A stretch of DNA of 64,000 nt from Hahella sp018986435 (GTDB taxonomy: Bacteria > Pseudomonadota > Gammaproteobacteria > Pseudomonadales > Oleiphilaceae): assembly GCF_050749805.1 (NCBI RefSeq), contig NZ_CP192738.1:5828001-5892000 (forward strand), read 5' to 3'. Shown piece by piece: positions 25,954-31,967 of this stretch (its first letter is position 1; each line of letters starts with the position of its first letter). The translations under genes and the position numbers were made by a program. Under the pieces are notes generated by a model that searched no databases, was not told the DNA's origin, and worked only from the letters and a program-made list of their open reading frames with translations.

Positions 25954-26937
25954 ATGACGGCTCGCTTATTCTGGCGCTTGGCGACACTGCTCTGCATCCT
26001 CATTACGCCCTTGGCGACGGCAGGCGACATACCCGGCGCCGAGGACCATCCCATGGTGTCCCGTTACGCCGGCGCGGAAATCATCAAATACGAAAAACAG
26101 GCTTTCACTGAAATATCCCTGGCGCAAATGCCAATCCAACAGAGGGGCGGCAAGGACAAGAATCCCGGCGCGTTTCTGGAGCTGGAAGGAAAACTAACCC
26201 GCGTGGCTTACCGTATTCCCGAGGGACGCAGCACCCTGGAGGTCTATCGCAATTACGAGGAAGCCCTGCGCGGCGCGGGTTTCGAAATCCTGTTCAGCTG
26301 CAAGAATGAAGACTGCGGCGGAAAGCCCGCCGGGCGTCCTTTCAACGAAATCGTGACGCCCAAAGACCTCACCGTAAAAATGATGTTTCACGAGAAGGAT
26401 CAACGCTACCTGTTGGCGCGCCTGACCCGGGAAGATCAAACCGTACATGTGGCGGTGTATATCACCAAGGCCTACTCCATCGGCGGACAGGATAAAAACC
26501 GGGTGTTCGTGAATACTCAGGTAGTGGAGTCCGCCCCCATGCAGTCAGGCATGGTGAAAGTGGACGCCAAAGCCATGGCGAAAGGCCTGGATGCAGAAGG
26601 GCACATCGCGTTGTATGGCGTCTATTTCGACACTGACAAAGCGGATATCAAACCGGAATCAGGGGAAACCCTGGCGGAAATCGCCAAACTGATGAAGTCC
26701 CAGCCTTCACTAAAAGTGCTGATCGTCGGCCACACCGATAATGTGGGCGCGCTTGATTACAACCGCAGCCTTTCCGAACGCCGCGCCAAAGCCGTGATGG
26801 ATGCGCTGGTAAGCCAGTACAAGATCGGCGCTGAACGTATGACCGCCTTAGGCGTGGGTATGGCGGCCCCTGTCGCCTCCAGCGAAAACGAAGCAGGCAA
26901 AGCCAAGAACCGCCGGGTTGAATTGGTGAAAAGATAG
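25954..26937 (+). CDS. DUF4892/OmpA-domain envelope protein
   Basis: 327 residues. A signal peptide (ending ATAG, about 24) is followed by an N-terminal domain (about 30-205) like DUF4892: HPMVSRYAGAEIIKYEKQAF, and a Cys pair in FSCKNEDCGG. An OmpA-type peptidoglycan-binding domain follows (about 215-327) with GVYFDTDKADIKPES, VLIVGHTDNVGALDYNRSLSERRA and KNRRVELVKR. The Asp and Arg that bind diaminopimelate are present. It is periplasmic or outer-membrane-anchored, tethering the envelope to the wall. ATG with GGAGG nine bases upstream. A field of repeats lies downstream. Confidence 0.85.
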   Translation: MTARLFWRLATLLCILITPLATAGDIPGAEDHPMVSRYAGAEIIKYEKQAFTEISLAQMPIQQRGGKDKNPGAFLELEGKLTRVAYRIPEGRSTLEVYRNYEEALRGAGFEILFSCKNEDCGGKPAGRPFNEIVTPKDLTVKMMFHEKDQRYLLARLTREDQTVHVAVYITKAYSIGGQDKNRVFVNTQVVESAPMQSGMVKVDAKAMAKGLDAEGHIALYGVYFDTDKADIKPESGETLAEIAKLMKSQPSLKVLIVGHTDNVGALDYNRSLSERRAKAVMDALVSQYKIGAERMTALGVGMAAPVASSENEAGKAKNRRVELVKR

Positions 26938-27024
26938 TCTGAACTGGTCGTCTTGGCAGCCGCTCAATAGCGGACTTGGGCTTCGCCAAACACGACCTTT
27001 TCTTCTCACCAGTCTATCTCTACT

Positions 27025-27158
27025 CCGTTCGCCCTGAGCCTGTCGAAGGGCTTCCCAGAGAGCTAATCCATAGGCAACAATCTTTAATCAACATCCGGGA
27101 AATCGGCTTTTTTCCTGAGTCTCCCTGGAAGGCCCTTCGACAGGCTCAGGGCGAACGG
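27025..27158. repeat. Inverted pair of 27-bp REP-like elements
   Basis: The 27-mer at 27025-27051 (starting CCGTTCGCCCTGAGCC, ending TCGAAGGGC) recurs as an exact reverse complement at 27132-27158; the spacer is 80 bp. The unit, best known as CCCTTCGACAGGCTCAGGG plus a GCGAACGG tail, is a widespread intergenic repeat in proteobacteria. Placed head to head it can fold as a large cruciform or mRNA hairpin after the OmpA-like gene. Confidence 0.85.
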
Positions 27159-27315
27159 GAAAGATGAGGACAGGTTCAGGGCGAATAGGGAAATAAGGAC
27201 AGGCTCTGGGTGAACGGGGGAGATGAGGGCAAGTTCAGGGCAAATGGGGAAATAAGGACAGGTTCAGGGGGAATGGGGGAAATGAGGGCAAGCTCTGGGT
27301 GAACGGAGAGATGAG
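27139..27315. repeat. 29/30-bp tandem array grown from the REP arm
   Basis: Six tandem units alternate 30 and 29 bp: 27139-27168, 27169-27197, 27198-27227, 27228-27256, 27257-27286 and 27287-27315, with a partial seventh (GACAGGG). Each starts GACAGG or GGCAAG, continues TTCAGGG or TCTGGG, and ends with ATGAG or ATAAG. The alternation gives a 59-bp higher-order period. The first unit is the right REP arm itself, so the array seems to have expanded from it. It is strongly purine-rich on the plus strand. Confidence 0.85.
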
Positions 27316-27319
27316 GACA

Positions 27320-27358
27320 GGGAAATTCAGAATGCCTGATAAATCAGGTGAATTTCCC
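27320..27358. terminator. Bulged hairpin after the mini-HisRS gene
   Basis: GGGAAATTCA (27320-27329) pairs with TGAATTTCCC (27349-27358). Inside, after a five-base bulge, CCTGAT pairs with ATCAGG around AA. It begins 38 bp past the minus-strand stop at 27397. There is no clear U-tract in that direction. Confidence 0.5.
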
Positions 27359-27396
27359 CATCCATAGTGCACGGCGGATAATCGATCAGGGGTTAC

Positions 27397-28026
27397 CTAA
27401 CACAGCATCAGGCGATCAAAGCCAACCGCGAAACCAATTCCTTGCTTGTAAGCGCCGCCGCCCACGACCTGTTTCTGCGCGCCCAACTTGGGTACGGAGA
27501 TTTCGAAGCCATCCTCCATGTAGTAACTCAGCCCGCGCTTCACGGCGCTGAACACTTCATATTCCGAGGTTTGCAGCGACACCATCTTCTCCGCCAGATC
27601 GATCAACTCTTGCCGAACGGTTGGCGTAGTGGGATTAATGACCTCGACGCCGAACTGAAAGAACTCCCGGTAGCGACCTTCTTGGGGCCGTTCATAGCGC
27701 CAGCAGCGCTCGAAATACCAGAGCCGCACATTCTTTCTGCGTTTGAAGTGTTTATCCGCCACCATTTGTACAGTCGCCGTCCCTTCTGGACGCAGACACA
27801 AAGAACGTCCTTTCTTATCCGGAAACACATACATCTGCCCCAGTATCTCCTCGCCAGCTTTGTCCACATAGACTTGTGACGGTTCAATGGAAGGCAGAAT
27901 CACCTCTTCAAAACCACTCGCTTCCGCCAGCGCAATCATCTGATTCAGCAACGCTCTGCGCTTCTTCGCCGTCTCGCCGCTGATAATGCGTACGCCTTTA
28001 GCCATACCTTCAATTTTGTATTCCAT
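27397..28026 (-). CDS. Miniature histidyl-tRNA-synthetase-like catalytic-core protein
   Basis: 209 residues, about half the length of HisRS or HisZ. Class II core motifs are all recognisable: YVFPDKKGRSLCLRPEGTA (67-84 region), motif 2 RLWYFERCWRYERPQEGRYR (101-120), the histidine-specific RGLSYY (164-169; RGLDYY in HisRS) and GGGAYK (189-194; GGGRYD in HisRS). Motif 3 GIGFAVGFDRL (196-206) nearly ends the protein. Only about 44 residues separate motif 2 from RGLSYY, so the HisRS insertion domain is missing, as is the anticodon-binding domain. It could still bind histidine and ATP. Charging normal tRNA-His seems unlikely, and two conserved residues are changed (D to S, R to A). A histidine attenuator precedes it. 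Possible roles: histidine activation for a non-tRNA acceptor, or a HisZ-like regulator. Start ATG with GGGA upstream. Confidence 0.85.
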   Translation of the reverse strand: MEYKIEGMAKGVRIISGETAKKRRALLNQMIALAEASGFEEVILPSIEPSQVYVDKAGEEILGQMYVFPDKKGRSLCLRPEGTATVQMVADKHFKRRKNVRLWYFERCWRYERPQEGRYREFFQFGVEVINPTTPTVRQELIDLAEKMVSLQTSEYEVFSAVKRGLSYYMEDGFEISVPKLGAQKQVVGGGAYKQGIGFAVGFDRLMLC

Positions 28027-28062
28027 AACGGATTCCCATTCACTGATTTAAAAACAATAAAA

Positions 28063-28091
28063 AAGCCCTCGCAGCAACGCTGGGAGGGCTT
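28063..28091 (-). terminator. Attenuator terminator ahead of the mini-HisRS gene
   Basis: In the minus direction AAGCCCTC (28091-28084), inner stem CAGC/GCTG, then GAGGGCTT (28070-28063), followed by a run of U (about TTTTTTATTGTTTTT). It ends 37 bp before the mini-HisRS ATG, so it must be overridden for expression. Confidence 0.9.
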
Positions 28092-28185
28092 TCTCAGTGA
28101 ACGGGCTTAACTTTCAACCAAGCAATAGCTCTCCCAGCCGACGATGCGACAGTGAATGCAGATGCTTTGGATGAAGGTTGAAAGT
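28079..28185 (-). promoter_or_regulatory. Histidine attenuator: alternative RNA stems
   Basis: Four segments in transcript order: A ACTTTCAACC (28185-28176, leader codons 3-6), B GCTGGGAG (28138-28131, codons 18-21), C GGTTGAAAGT (28119-28110, last codon and stop), D CTCCCAGC (28086-28079). A and C are perfect 10-bp complements. B and D are perfect 8-bp complements, and D overlaps the 5' arm of the terminator. A ribosome stalled at the His codons would cover A and leave B free to pair with D, so transcription continues. A ribosome reaching the stop covers B/C and the terminator forms. The pairings are seen; the mechanism is inferred from classical his attenuation. Confidence 0.8.
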
Positions 28186-28191
28186 AATCAT
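28114..28191 (-). CDS. Histidine-rich leader peptide
   Basis: 25 codons: MITFNL, then HPKHLHSLSH (four His within ten residues, positions 7, 10, 12, 16), then RRLGELLLG and a TGA stop. All four His codons are CAT. The stop lies 22 bases before the attenuator terminator. An in-frame ATG three codons earlier (28200) would fall in the -10 box of the predicted promoter, so 28191 is preferred. With that promoter the message would start at or next to this ATG, that is, leaderless or nearly so. No good ribosome-binding site is visible. Confidence 0.8.
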   Translation of the reverse strand: MITFNLHPKHLHSLSHRRLGELLLG

Positions 28192-28198
28192 GCCGGAC

Positions 28199-28226
28199 AT
28201 TATGCGTCCGAACAGAAGGATGTCAA
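28199..28226 (-). promoter_or_regulatory. Sigma-70 promoter for the leader and mini-HisRS
   Basis: TTGACA (28226-28221), a 16-bp spacer and CATAAT (28204-28199) on the minus strand: a perfect -35 and five of six at -10. The predicted start point is near 28192, at the leader-peptide ATG. Confidence 0.75.
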
Positions 28227-28269
28227 CCCGACAGGCTGACGCCATGCGTCGGAGCAAAAAAGCAAAGAA

Positions 28270-28303
28270 AAGGCGGCGCCTCATAAACAGAGATCGCCGC
28301 CTT
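28270..28303 (-). terminator. Intrinsic terminator after the methyltransferase gene
   Basis: AAGGCGGCG and CGCCGCCTT form a 9-bp stem with a 16-base loop; in the minus direction it is followed by TTCTTTGCTTTTTT. It isolates the mini-HisRS unit from upstream transcription. Confidence 0.8.
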
Positions 28304-28339
28304 GATTTTCATTTAGATGAGCCGCGTTTTAATCAGACG

Positions 28340-29074
28340 TTATTCAACGCGTTGCGCCGCAGCGATAAAGAACATCGGCCGCTCCAATTCGACTTTCAGT
28401 TCCGGGCACTCCTCGATTTGCTCTGCGCTGGGACGCCATTCCTCCAGATGCTTCAGGGTGAAGCCAGCATTAATCAGCATCGTCAGATACGTGCCTAAAG
28501 TGCGGTGTTGTTTGACCACGCCGTCCGCCAGCCAATCAGTGGTTCGTGGTCCTTCCACCAGATACTGATTGATAGGCCAAAGCGTGTTCTTGTGCTGGTC
28601 TTCCGCCCAGCCAGGTCGCTTGGGCGCGGTGTAGATAGGATGCTCCGCGGAGAAGATCAGCCAACCGCCGGGTTTCAGGCTCTTGTACGCCTGCTCGAAC
28701 AAACCTTGCAGATTGGCGATGTAATGCAGGGTCAGCGAACTGTAGACCAGATCGTAGCTGTTCTCGGGCAGGGACAGCGTCTCCAGATCCTCGCGCGCAT
28801 ACTGGATATGGGCGTCAGAAGTCATCTCTTCCGCCTTGGACAGCATGTTTTGAGAAACGTCGACGCCCAACACGCTGGCCGCGGACTGCTCCCGCGCCCA
28901 ACGGCAGAACCAGCCAAATCCGCAGCCTAAATCCGCCACATTGGCGTTCGCCAACGGCGGCATCAGCGCTCTGATGGAAGCCCATTCCGGCGCGCCTTCC
29001 AGTCCCTTCAGGGACCGTGGCAGCTGGCTGTAGCCTTCAAAGAATGAATCGGTGTCGTAAATATTTTGTGTCAT
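28340..29074 (-). CDS. Class I SAM-dependent methyltransferase
   Basis: About 244 residues, cytoplasmic. The SAM-binding motif I is VADLGCGFGWFCRWA, motif II region VLGVDVSQNMLSKAEEM, then YAREDLETLSLPENSYDLVYSSLTLHYI and LKPGGWLIFSAEHPIYT, as in Methyltransf_11 enzymes. The open frame extends 15 codons further, but ATG at 29074 has GGAG nine bases upstream and starts the conserved part. The substrate is unknown. Similar enzymes are often annotated as small-molecule or TrmR/UbiE-like methyltransferases without proof. Monocistronic with its own terminator; the 289 bp upstream holds a GC-rich hairpin near 29129-29155 and an AT-rich stretch near 29245-29280. Confidence 0.85.
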   Translation of the reverse strand: MTQNIYDTDSFFEGYSQLPRSLKGLEGAPEWASIRALMPPLANANVADLGCGFGWFCRWAREQSAASVLGVDVSQNMLSKAEEMTSDAHIQYAREDLETLSLPENSYDLVYSSLTLHYIANLQGLFEQAYKSLKPGGWLIFSAEHPIYTAPKRPGWAEDQHKNTLWPINQYLVEGPRTTDWLADGVVKQHRTLGTYLTMLINAGFTLKHLEEWRPSAEQIEECPELKVELERPMFFIAAAQRVE

Positions 29075-29363
29075 GAGTGTGTACTCCGTTTGAATATGCC
29101 GGCAACGAACGGGATACAACTTCCTACAGGCGTGACGAAGCCCCGTCCGTTGATACGGCGGGGCTGATTTCGCAATTACGCGAACTTAGACTTGCTCACG
29201 AATTACGGACGCCCCACCAGGAACGCCCTCAATTCGCGAAACAATATGAATATCAATATAAATCATCGCGCGATTATTTCAGGGGGAAGAAACGGAGTCA
29301 ATGAAACCCGCCATCCGGCGCGCCCCGCGATCTGGCGCGAAAGCCCCTACCAGGCCAAGCCCT

Positions 29364-29891
29364 TTACGCCATGCTCCCCTGGTCTACGTACTGGATCATC
29401 CGGCCCTCTTTCTTCTCCAGTTTGAAGTCGCTGCTGGTAAGACGAAACTGCACGATATAGTCAGAAACACACTTGGTGTCGTGTATGTCGCCAGGTAGAA
29501 ATACCCTGCAGTCGCCGGGGTTCAGAGTGTCGCAACCTCTGCTCACCAGCCGGGTTCCGCCACGCTTATCCGTAATGGACTGATAAGTGGACATTTCCAG
29601 GGCGCCATGCTGTAAGGCGTAAAGCACCCAGCCGAAGCCATGGTCATGAGGCGCACGATACAGCCCACGGGGTTCGGTATGGGCCAGCAGTCTGAATCCG
29701 TGCTCTGGGTCGGTATACAACTCGACCATGTCGGGCCGATCAGCGTGAATCTGCGCCAGCCAAGGCTCCTCAGCGGAGGTTTTCGCCAGATCCTGCAGCA
29801 AGCGGCGGAGCCTTGTTACATTACTTGTGGTCAAGCCATCCCAGCCCTCGCGAGCCGATTCGATAAAGTGATCAAGTGCGTTAGGTTGCAT
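29364..29891 (-). CDS. Cysteine-dioxygenase-like cupin protein
   Basis: 175 residues with a single cupin fold. Metal ligands are visible as His82 and His84 in APHDHGFGWVLYA and a third His137 in PGDIHD, the arrangement of CDO-type non-haem iron thiol dioxygenases. GALEMSTYQ and DYIVQFRLTSS form further strands. The substrate cannot be deduced; the protein may oxidise a thiol or simply bind a metal. ATG with GGAGG four bases upstream. It follows the MFS gene, and a MerR-type operator identical in its core to that of the MFS gene overlaps the MFS stop codon. The two genes therefore appear to be one MerR regulon. Confidence 0.8.
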   Translation of the reverse strand: MQPNALDHFIESAREGWDGLTTSNVTRLRRLLQDLAKTSAEEPWLAQIHADRPDMVELYTDPEHGFRLLAHTEPRGLYRAPHDHGFGWVLYALQHGALEMSTYQSITDKRGGTRLVSRGCDTLNPGDCRVFLPGDIHDTKCVSDYIVQFRLTSSDFKLEKKEGRMIQYVDQGSMA

Positions 29892-29933
29892 AAGTCCTCC
29901 AATGGGTTAAACAAGTCTTATTGATGCGTCTTA

Positions 29934-29958
29934 ATAGTTAAAGCTAACTTTAGGTTAG
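29934..29958 (-). promoter_or_regulatory. MerR-type operator upstream of the cupin gene
   Basis: The dyad TAAAGCTAACTTTA (29939-29952) lies in AGTTAAAG..A.CTTTAGGT, the same frame as the site at 31421-31440 (16 of 16 outer bases identical). By alignment a -35 (CTAACC) and -10 (TAAGAC) flank a 19-bp spacer. Both hexamers are poor, as MerR-activated promoters often are. It overlaps the 3' end of the MFS gene. Confidence 0.7.
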
Positions 29959-31371
29959 TGTTCTTATTCCGTCCTTTTCTCCGTATTCCCTGAAATGCCA
30001 GTACCCGCGCACAGCAAGACCAACGCACAGTACTAGGGAGACGCAGGCGTACACACGATGCAAGCCGGTTTCAGCGAGCTGCGGGGTCAGCACGCCAAGC
30101 GCCGACGCGTTGGTGACGCTATCGAACAAAGCGCTCATCAAGGCGGCGCCGGTCAGCATTCCCAGATTGCGCGCGAGATTCAGCAGGCCAGATATCTGCC
30201 CCCGCTGTTCTGGAGCAGCCCGAGCCATTAGTTGGGTGTTGTTCGCCACGGTGAAGATCGCATAGCCGATGGCGGTCACCATAAGACAGGCGACATAACC
30301 GATGGCGCCCGTCGCGGCGCTTAACTGAGTGAGGCACAGAGAGCCGAAGAATAGAAACAGCACGCCGGTTGACGTCAGGTTGCTGCATGCTTCCAGCTTT
30401 ACGCGACGACCGATAAAGCTTGAGGTAATCATCACGCACACAGGGCTGCAGCCCATTACCAGCCCGGTCATGGACAGATTCAAGCCGAGGGAAATCAGAT
30501 AAAACGGCCCAATCACCAAAGCGGTCATTACCGCCGAAGCCACGATGAACTGGATCAGATAACTGAGGCCATAGCGATAGTCGCGCAACAATGAAAGGTG
30601 AAGCAAAGGAGAGGGCTTCGCCCGTTCAACCAGGACAAAAACGACCAGCAGGACGAGAGCAAGCCCCGCCAGGAAAAAGCGCAGCAACTCCTCCTCCAGT
30701 TTGAGCTTAATCCCGAGCGAATAGAGGAGCACGATTATCGCCAACAGGGATGCGCCCATCAGGTCAAATGGTTTCGGCGCCTGCCCCGCCCCTTGCATGG
30801 CGCGAGGAAGATAACGCACGGTAAGCAACAGAGTAAGCGCCCCCAACGGGAGGTTGAGCCAGAACACCCATCGCCAGTCTGCAAAGCCGGTTATCAGTCC
30901 CCCCAAAACAGGCCCCGCAGCGGTGCCCACGGCGGACATGCCTCCTATCCAGCCCATGACCCGTCCGGTGTGCTCCGATGGCGCGATATCTCTCACCAAA
31001 GCCAGATTCAGGGACACCACAATCGCAGCGCCGATGCCCTGGACGCCACGGTACGCAGAGAGCATTCCTATGTTTTCCGTCATTCCACATAGAGCGGAGC
31101 CCGCCATGAAAATCCCCAGGCCAGCGATAAACAACGGGCGACGACCGAAGGTGTCCCCCAGACTCCCGGCAATCACCAGAAAAGAAGACAACGCGATCAA
31201 GTAGGCGACAACCACCCACTGGACCTGGGCGTAGCTGGCGTCGAGGCTGGACACCAGTTCGGGCAATAGAATGTTGACGCTACTGATCGCCAGGGCAGTG
31301 AGAAAAGTAGACAGCAGCAACGCGGCCAGCGCGCCACGATATTCAGCGAGAGGCTCCACACTGTTGACCAT
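29950..31371 (-). CDS. MFS multidrug-type exporter (DHA2 family)
   Basis: 473-residue inner-membrane proton antiporter with about 14 predicted helices, fitting the EmrB/QacA type. Helix 1 is ALAALLLSTFLTALAISSVNILLPEL. The loop 2-3 motif A reads GSLGDTFGRRPLFI. Motif C in helix 5 reads GIGGMSAVGTAAGPVLGGLI (with WIGG before it). Substrate unknown. A divergent MerR regulator and a 19-bp-spacer promoter upstream imply induction by a small molecule, possibly also handled by the co-regulated cupin. ATG with GGAG five bases upstream. Confidence 0.88.
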   Translation of the reverse strand: MVNSVEPLAEYRGALAALLLSTFLTALAISSVNILLPELVSSLDASYAQVQWVVVAYLIALSSFLVIAGSLGDTFGRRPLFIAGLGIFMAGSALCGMTENIGMLSAYRGVQGIGAAIVVSLNLALVRDIAPSEHTGRVMGWIGGMSAVGTAAGPVLGGLITGFADWRWVFWLNLPLGALTLLLTVRYLPRAMQGAGQAPKPFDLMGASLLAIIVLLYSLGIKLKLEEELLRFFLAGLALVLLVVFVLVERAKPSPLLHLSLLRDYRYGLSYLIQFIVASAVMTALVIGPFYLISLGLNLSMTGLVMGCSPVCVMITSSFIGRRVKLEACSNLTSTGVLFLFFGSLCLTQLSAATGAIGYVACLMVTAIGYAIFTVANNTQLMARAAPEQRGQISGLLNLARNLGMLTGAALMSALFDSVTNASALGVLTPQLAETGLHRVYACVSLVLCVGLAVRGYWHFREYGEKDGIRTLT

Positions 31372-31412
31372 AACGACTCCACTTCCTCTTTAACTACCGT
31401 ATTGAGGAAGTT

Positions 31413-31443
31413 ACTATGCAAGTTAAAGTCAGCTTTAGGTCAA
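31413..31443 (-). promoter_or_regulatory. MerR-regulated promoter of the MFS gene
   Basis: On the minus strand TTGACC (31443-31438), a 19-bp spacer and CATAGT (31418-31413). The spacer holds the inverted repeat TAAAG-CTGA-CTTTA (31437-31424). A 19-bp spacer with a central dyad is the hallmark of MerR activation by DNA twisting. The site ends 8 bp before the merR ATG, so it probably also autoregulates that gene. Confidence 0.85.
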
Positions 31444-31450
31444 CACCTTT

Positions 31451-31918
31451 ATGAAAAACTGTAATGAGCTGGATATCGCCGAAGTGGCGAAGCTGTCCGG
31501 CTTGCCCGCTTCCACCCTTCGCTACTACGAAGAGAAGGGGCTGATAAAGTCCATTGGGCGAGAAGGGTTAAAGAGAATTTTCCGCTCCACCGTCATTGAC
31601 CAGTTAGGCTTAATTTCCCTGGGCCAATATGCGGGCTTCAGTCTGGATGAGATCGGGGCGATGTTCTCCCACGATGGAAAGCCCAAAATAGACCGGGCGC
31701 AACTCATCGAAAAAGCTAATAAGCTGGACCAACTCATTCAACAAATGGAGACGATGCGCGACAGCATCATCCATGTCGTCAATTGCCCGGAGCCCAACCA
31801 GCTGGAATGTCCCCGCTTTCAAACATTGATCAGATCGGCAGCGCGAAAACGGCGCCATGAAGGCCCTGTGAAAAGTAAGCCTGGGAGGTCACAACAAGGG
31901 AAGGGAGAAAAAGATTAA
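31451..31918 (+). CDS. MerR-family transcriptional regulator
   Basis: 155 residues. The N-terminal winged HTH reads LDIAEVAKLSGLPASTLRYYEEKGLIKSIG, the standard MerR opening. A dimerisation coiled coil (about 83-110, KANKLDQLIQQMETMRDSI) follows. The C-terminal part has Cys119 and Cys126 (NCPEPNQLECPRF), a spacing that could sense a thiol-reactive compound or metal, then a basic low-complexity tail (about 133-155). It is divergent from the MFS exporter with 79 bp between starts. Two matching operators place the exporter and the cupin gene under its control. Effector unknown. Confidence 0.88.
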   Translation: MKNCNELDIAEVAKLSGLPASTLRYYEEKGLIKSIGREGLKRIFRSTVIDQLGLISLGQYAGFSLDEIGAMFSHDGKPKIDRAQLIEKANKLDQLIQQMETMRDSIIHVVNCPEPNQLECPRFQTLIRSAARKRRHEGPVKSKPGRSQQGKGEKD

Positions 31919-31967
31919 GCCAGCGGAGCGGAGAGCCCCGCCGGGTTTCAGAGAGGTCGGATGAGAG

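Noticed and set aside
27139..27322. CRISPR array
   Set aside because: Units are contiguous with no unique spacers and no cas genes nearby; it is a tandem repeat.
28114..28200. Leader peptide starting three codons earlier at 28200
   Set aside because: That ATG lies inside the -10 hexamer of the strong predicted promoter, so it would not be transcribed.
28063..28200. T-box or tRNA-like element upstream of the mini-HisRS
   Set aside because: No T-box consensus, and a coding leader with His codons explains the structure better.
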